64,000 nt of DNA from Chrysoperla carnea (lineage: Eukaryota > Arthropoda > Insecta > Neuroptera > Chrysopidae), in contig NC_058342.1 in the NCBI RefSeq assembly GCF_905475395.1, positions 37,380,640-37,444,639 on the forward strand, given 5' to 3'. Made by a program: the position numbers and the translations under genes. Position 1 is the stretch's first letter. Each line of letters opens with the position of its first letter. Shown here piece after piece: positions 61,301-64,000 of this stretch. Under the pieces are notes generated by a model. It was not told the DNA's origin, made no database searches, and was given only the letters and a program-made list of their open reading frames with translations.

Positions 61301-63054
61301 AATACAAAATACAAATACAATCTTTAAATTCCTTCAAATCCAAATTCAAAGTGTTTTCTGTTTCTGTTTTTTTTATGTTTGATTTCGATTGTTTCTGTGT
61401 TTAGTGCTCATAATTAATTCAAATTAAAGTAAATTGATAAAAAAAGTGATTGAATCAAATAAAAATGAGTGCCGCCACTGATTTTCGAAATTCGTCTCAT
61501 GTAATGATTAGCACAGTACCATTACCATTACCATTGTCATTACCATTAGTCTGCCATTTACATTTACCCCAAATTCAGCCATCGCAAGCTATTACAGAAA
61601 ATGCATTTTTGGGCATGTATTGTTTTATTAAAAATTTTATTGGGTACGTTTTAAAATTCATTTATTTATTTATAAATTATTATTCAATATTTACCACTAC
61701 CAGTCAGTATTTACATTTAAATTCAATTCAAAAAAGCTGAACTTAATAATGTGTAGCTACAGTCAAAATCACTTATAACGACCTATTGGCAAGGTATATA
61801 CAAGGTGTTCTGTTATTGGTAGCAGGAAATTATACCAGTAAATTAAGCTTATCAAAACAAATGGAAAAGCTATGAACCAAATTTTGATCTGAGGTCTAAT
61901 TCGCGAGATGTGGCTATAGGAAAAATAGAAAGATTTATTAATTCACAGGCCTGTCAAACTCATTAAATTAGTAAATGTCACTTTAAAATACAAAGGGGAT
62001 TATCATAAGACAATAATTGATTGTAAATTGATTTAATTGTGTAGCGAATACTAACAAAAATATTTTGTTGTCTTTATTTATGAAGAAAACAAAAAAATAA
62101 TATATATTTATCAAATTATTTCACCAATACAGAGGCACTTAGAGGTGGAAGGTATCAAATTATACATTAATATAGATACGGAGGGGATTAAATTGTGTAA
62201 TACATTACACATAATGTCTTAGAATTGCAGAAGTTGATCTTTACTTAATAATGAATTCTTAATTATTTAAATTATTTATAAATAAACAAGAGATTCATAT
62301 TTTATGTATTTATTTTCAGTGCTTCAGCTGCTAGTACGGTCGCAATTGATAATAAAATAGAACAAGCAATGGTAAGTCTAAAGTTTTATTCTTAATCTTA
62401 GAAATCCACCTATATTCATTAGCATGTTGCAAGAAAGTAAGATATTCTAAGTCTCAAGGCTGTCAACTAGTCTTGTCACCTAACCAGTGTTTTTTCATCT
62501 TATTCTTTTGAATTGAATAAAATTGGATTCGGACCTGGCTCGCTCCTGCAACCAACCCTGTATGAATGTAGACTGTAGTTGCAATATTAATTTATTTTTA
62601 TGTACAGGATTTAGTAAAAAGTCATCTAATGTTTGCCGTCCGTGAAGAAGTTGAAGTATTAAAAGAGAAAATCGCCGAACTAATGGATCGAATTAATCAA
62701 TTAGAATTAGAAAACAGTATATTAAAAGCAAATGCTAGTGCTGAGGTCTTACAACAGTTACCATCACCGTGCCTCAGCAATAATCAAACACAAGCGCAAG
62801 GATTGAGTGGCAGTGGGAGTGCTAGTACTGCTGCTGGTGGTGGTACTGGTGCTCAGAGTCAACTAGGTAATACAGGATCAATAATTGCATCGCTCACAAA
62901 AACATCTTCCACAGCACCCAGTGGGACTACATCTAGTGGAGCTGGTGCTGGTGGAGGTAACGTAACGTCAGCCAACATGAATGTGAATGTAGCCACAATA
63001 CAACTTCAACAGCAACAAAGCACAACAAATCAACAACAGAGTTCAACAACATAA
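51830..63054 (+). CDS. bun: bunched, long isoform (TSC22-domain protein), four exons
   Basis: The spliced coding sequence is 51830-52366, 52644-54727, 62320-62371 and 62608-63054, 3120 nt or 1039 residues. All introns are GT-AG (277, 7592 and 236 bp) and phases agree (0, 2, 0). The protein has a conserved N-terminal block (about 88-145, from [16 protein letters not shown] to [11 protein letters not shown]) and a second block, [17 protein letters not shown], at about 226-242; these define the long class of TSC22 proteins. A long Gln, Ser, Thr and Gly-rich middle follows. At the C terminus are the TSC box ([20 protein letters not shown], from 892) and a leucine zipper with Leu at 909, 916, 923 and 930. 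Family knowledge: long Bunched proteins promote growth together with Madm in Drosophila, and the gene acts in oogenesis and signalling. The zipper mediates dimerisation. Length is a little under that of the fly long isoform. Exon joins are inferred from sequence, not from transcripts. Confidence 0.94.
52644..54727 (+). CDS. bun: bunched long isoform, coding exon 2 (Gln/Ser/Gly-rich)
   Basis: The acceptor is TTTTGCAG|GTGCCT, so the exon begins [16 protein letters not shown] in phase 0. It holds the second conserved block ([19 protein letters not shown] and MCMDYLDH). It continues for over 600 residues of low-complexity Gln, Pro, Ser, Thr and Gly sequence with a CAG/CAA run near 53462-53495. 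The donor is GAAAG|GTTAGT, ending in phase 2 after PDDE. The reading frame stays open past the donor to a stop at 54845, so intron retention would give a truncated protein without the zipper. Confidence 0.92.
54975..55407 (-). repeat. High-copy TATACCATG-family element, minus strand
   Basis: The left (5') end of the family lies at 55407 (TATACCATGTATACATG read on the minus strand). The copy extends to a G-rich junction at 55002-55013. It lies in bunched intron 2, inverted relative to the copy at 56478. Confidence 0.7.
56478..57020 (+). repeat. High-copy TATACCATG-family element, near full length
   Basis: This is the most complete plus-strand copy, about 540 bp, carrying in order TAAGTTTAGTCAAAAGTTTG, CTGTCCGTCTGTCTATGAAC, GAGTTCGTAAATGAGCAACA, CATCTTGTAAACCATTAGAG, TTTACCCGTGAGGGCGCC and the right end. 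It lies in bunched intron 2. Confidence 0.75.
57021..57929. other. bunched intron 2, unclassified segment
   Basis: AT-rich DNA with a GC-richer patch (57500-57730) containing the palindrome at 57520-57544. No exon with matching phase and conserved residues was found here. Confidence 0.5.
57520..57544. repeat. Perfect 11-bp palindrome with GCG loop
   Basis: TAGTATCATAG and CTATGATACTA flank GCG. It lies in bunched intron 2, in unclassified sequence between a TATACCATG element and the hAT-like MITE. Confidence 0.5.
57938..58324 (+). mobile_element. Non-autonomous hAT-like MITE with 8-bp target duplication
   Basis: The element starts TAGTGATGGGACAAATATT and ends, in reverse complement, TAGTGATGTGCCGAATATT, an imperfect terminal inverted repeat of the hAT kind. 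It is flanked on both sides by a perfect 8-bp duplication GTAGATAC (57930-57937 and 58325-58332), the size hAT transposases make. The 387-bp inside has no transposase. The middle phrase TTTGGATCTGAGGCCTAATT recurs in diverged form near 61890. Confidence 0.85.
59155..60790 (+). repeat. Satellite-like tandem array, 306-bp period
   Basis: Phrases such as CAGCCCAATGGTCAAATGAA recur at 59717 and 60023, exactly 306 bp apart, and the two central copies are almost identical. Outer units are more diverged: 59280-59440 resembles 60195-60360 (AACGTCAAAAA, CGCCAAATAAA). Last remnants (CGATTACCTCAATGTCGCTA) lie near 60640 and 60760. The array sits in bunched intron 2, ending about 0.7 kb upstream of the short-isoform exon. 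No coding potential is seen. Confidence 0.8.
60791..61464. other. Putative promoter region of the short bunched isoform
   Basis: This lies between the satellite array and the predicted short-isoform ATG. It has normal base composition and short tandem runs (TACTGTTACTGTTACTGTT near 61153). No TATA box at a good distance was found. The minus-strand 74-codon frame at 61125-61349 is not supported. Confidence 0.4.
61465..61643 (+). CDS. bun: Predicted alternative first exon of a short bunched isoform
   Basis: The frame starts [20 protein letters not shown] and runs 59 codons plus two bases to a good donor, TTGG|GTACGT. It ends in phase 2, exactly what common exon 3 needs. Joining gives ...CFIKNFIG followed by [12 protein letters not shown]; the glycine at the join mirrors SGASVVAIDNK of vertebrate short isoforms. 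The predicted protein is 225 residues, close to the short class known in flies and vertebrates, which starts from an internal promoter and shares only the TSC domain. A TGA lies in frame at 61447-61449 and the ATG has an A at -3 (AAATAAAAATGAG). The N-terminal residues are Leu/Pro-rich and I do not recognise a domain. A different short first exon elsewhere in the intron cannot be excluded. Confidence 0.7.
61800..61925 (+). repeat. Diverged fragment related to the hAT-like MITE interior
   Basis: GTTCTGTTATTG and TTTTGATCTGAGGTCTAATTCGCGAGAT match the interior of the element at 57938-58324. Ends are missing. It lies between the short-isoform exon and common exon 3 of bunched. Confidence 0.5.
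62320..62371 (+). CDS. bun: bunched, coding exon 3 (common exon, start of TSC domain)
   Basis: This 52-nt exon lies between TATTTTCAG|T and ATG|GTAAGT. One base completes the upstream codon, then it encodes [17 protein letters not shown]. The segment [11 protein letters not shown] is nearly invariant at the start of TSC22 domains across animals, so this micro-exon is secure although too short to be seen as an open frame. It is shared by long and predicted short isoforms. Confidence 0.93.
62608..63054 (+). CDS. bun: bunched, last coding exon (TSC box, leucine zipper, C-tail)
   Basis: The acceptor is TTATGTACAG|GAT and the frame opens [20 protein letters not shown], the TSC box, followed by [20 protein letters not shown], the zipper. 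Four leucines fall at exact heptad spacing. The remaining roughly 100 residues are Ser, Thr, Gly and Gln-rich and poorly conserved in this family. The stop is TAA at 63052-63054. No AATAAA signal was seen in the remaining 950 bases, so the 3' untranslated region probably runs past the window or uses a variant signal. Confidence 0.94.
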   Translation, partial: DLVKSHLMFAVREEVEVLKEKIAELMDRINQLELENSILKANASAEVLQQLPSPCLSNNQTQAQGLSGSGSASTAAGGGTGAQSQLGNTGSIIASLTKTSSTAPSGTTSSGAGAGGGNVTSANMNVNVATIQLQQQQSTTNQQQSSTT

Positions 63055-63614
63055 TGACTTTTGATTTTTATTCAAAATTGATTGTTTTTTTATCTTGCAT
63101 TGCATAAAATAGTAGTGGTCAATAGTCAGTCAATCAATAGTCATTAATAATTGACTTGACTTGACTACTACAGCTAAATCTACAGCTGATTTTTCATTCA
63201 TTGACTTCATTTAGTTAGCTTATTCGTATCTTATCACTTGAACTGAACAACTGAACTGTATCTCCAATTATAACGTAACGTAACGCAACGCATAGCTTCC
63301 ACCAGTCAATCATTTATAATTTTATAAACTCAGTTATCATTGTTATCATTGACTTCTATTAACAATATTTACAGTTACAGTTTTTTTATCTTTAAAATTG
63401 ATATTTAGTTGCTAGTCAGTCGCACCACAATCATTCATTATTGATTATCTATGCATATAAATCAAAATTATTAATAGTCAATGATCGATCTCGATCATTG
63501 CGATCATTGATTTCTGATATAGGTATCTAATTCTTTTTAATTTTTATAAATCAAAATTTAATATAATTAGTCATTTTATAGATTTAGATGGTCAATAATC
63601 ATTCAATTGACTAG
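63055..63614. other. Probable bunched 3' untranslated region
   Basis: It follows the bunched stop codon directly and has many ATCATT/TCAATAGTC short repeats. No canonical AATAAA was seen here or after the MITE (63815-64000). Confidence 0.5.
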
Positions 63615-63814
63615 CCCAGAAAAAAAAAGAGAAGCTTAAAAAATTCAAGTGAAGTTTTTCACCGCGAATGACGTATGGATAATCCATTGCGAAATGGACT
63701 TTCATAATTTTGCAATGGGGTTTTCATACGTCATTTCTTGCATCCTAATAAGTATAATCCCGATGAAAAACTTCACTTGGATTTTTTAATCAGAAAAAGC
63801 TTGATTTTCCTGGG
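63615..63814. mobile_element. 200-bp hairpin MITE downstream of the bunched stop codon
   Basis: The ends CCCAGAAAA and TTTTCCTGGG, and the arms TCAAGTGAAGTTTTTCACCG and its near-inverse near 63764-63783, form a long imperfect hairpin. The inner part (ATGACGTATGGATAATCCATTGCG against GCAATGGGGTTTTCATACGTCATT) continues the stem. If the bunched mRNA extends this far it would carry a long double-stranded stem. Confidence 0.65.
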
Positions 63815-64000
63815 TCCTGACTTGAGATTGAGTAAAATTATTGTGTTAGTTTGAGGAATGTAACAAAATTGTTTATATTTTAGTATTTGCTTCGTATCAA
63901 TGATCAAAGATCAATAATAATATAATATTATTTCTTCTTAAATCTTGTTAAATTATTTTTTGTAGTAATTACATAAATTATATTATATATCGATGATTGA

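Overview
This window looks like nuclear DNA of an arthropod, most probably an insect. It is strongly AT-rich, has long non-coding stretches, GT-AG introns, tRNA-derived SINEs, relics of insect-type non-LTR retrotransposons, and a short array containing the pentamer TTAGG, the usual insect telomere repeat. I cannot assign an order from the sequence alone.

Only two genes are clearly supported. They sit head to head in the right-hand third, with start codons about 10.6 kb apart. On the minus strand (40041-41186) is a single-exon forkhead transcription factor of the FoxB class (fd96Ca/fd96Cb type), 381 residues, with a complete DNA-binding domain and an eh1-like FTIESLI motif. On the plus strand (51830-63054) is bunched, the insect TSC22-domain gene. 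Its long isoform is encoded by four exons whose splice sites and phases agree exactly (537 + 2084 + 52 + 447 nt, 1039 residues). It carries the two conserved N-terminal regions of the long class and ends in the TSC box and leucine zipper. A start codon at 61465, inside the last large intron, opens an exon whose splice donor is in the matching phase. This predicts a short isoform of 225 residues sharing the same TSC domain. FoxB is a developmental DNA-binding regulator and bunched is a growth and signalling regulator; the sequence shows no direct functional link beyond their neighbourhood.

Positions 1-40000 hold no intact gene that I can support. They are a graveyard of repeats: RT or RNase H relics of several non-LTR retrotransposon groups (8200-8420, 12580-13195, 25655-26004, 26455-26720, 31745-32245), at least eleven copies of one high-copy family of about 540 bp that begins near TATACCATGTATATATG, several inverted-repeat or foldback elements (1577-2116, 9330-10086, 17357-17952, 34980-35555, 37598-38090, 38744-38936), many microsatellites, and a 400-bp G-rich tract at 28571-28977 that starts as a (TTRGG)n telomere-like array. 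Between FoxB and bunched lie three or more tRNA-derived SINE copies. Inside the large bunched intron are further copies of the high-copy family, a hAT-like MITE with a perfect 8-bp target duplication (57938-58324), and a satellite-like array with a 306-bp period (59155-60790) just upstream of the short-isoform exon. A 200-bp hairpin MITE lies in the probable 3' untranslated region of bunched.

No CRISPR array, rRNA gene, intact tRNA gene, operon or virus-like gene was found. The most interesting items are the interstitial telomere-like array, the alternative bunched exon, the two elements with convincing target duplications, and the unusually dense set of foldback elements.
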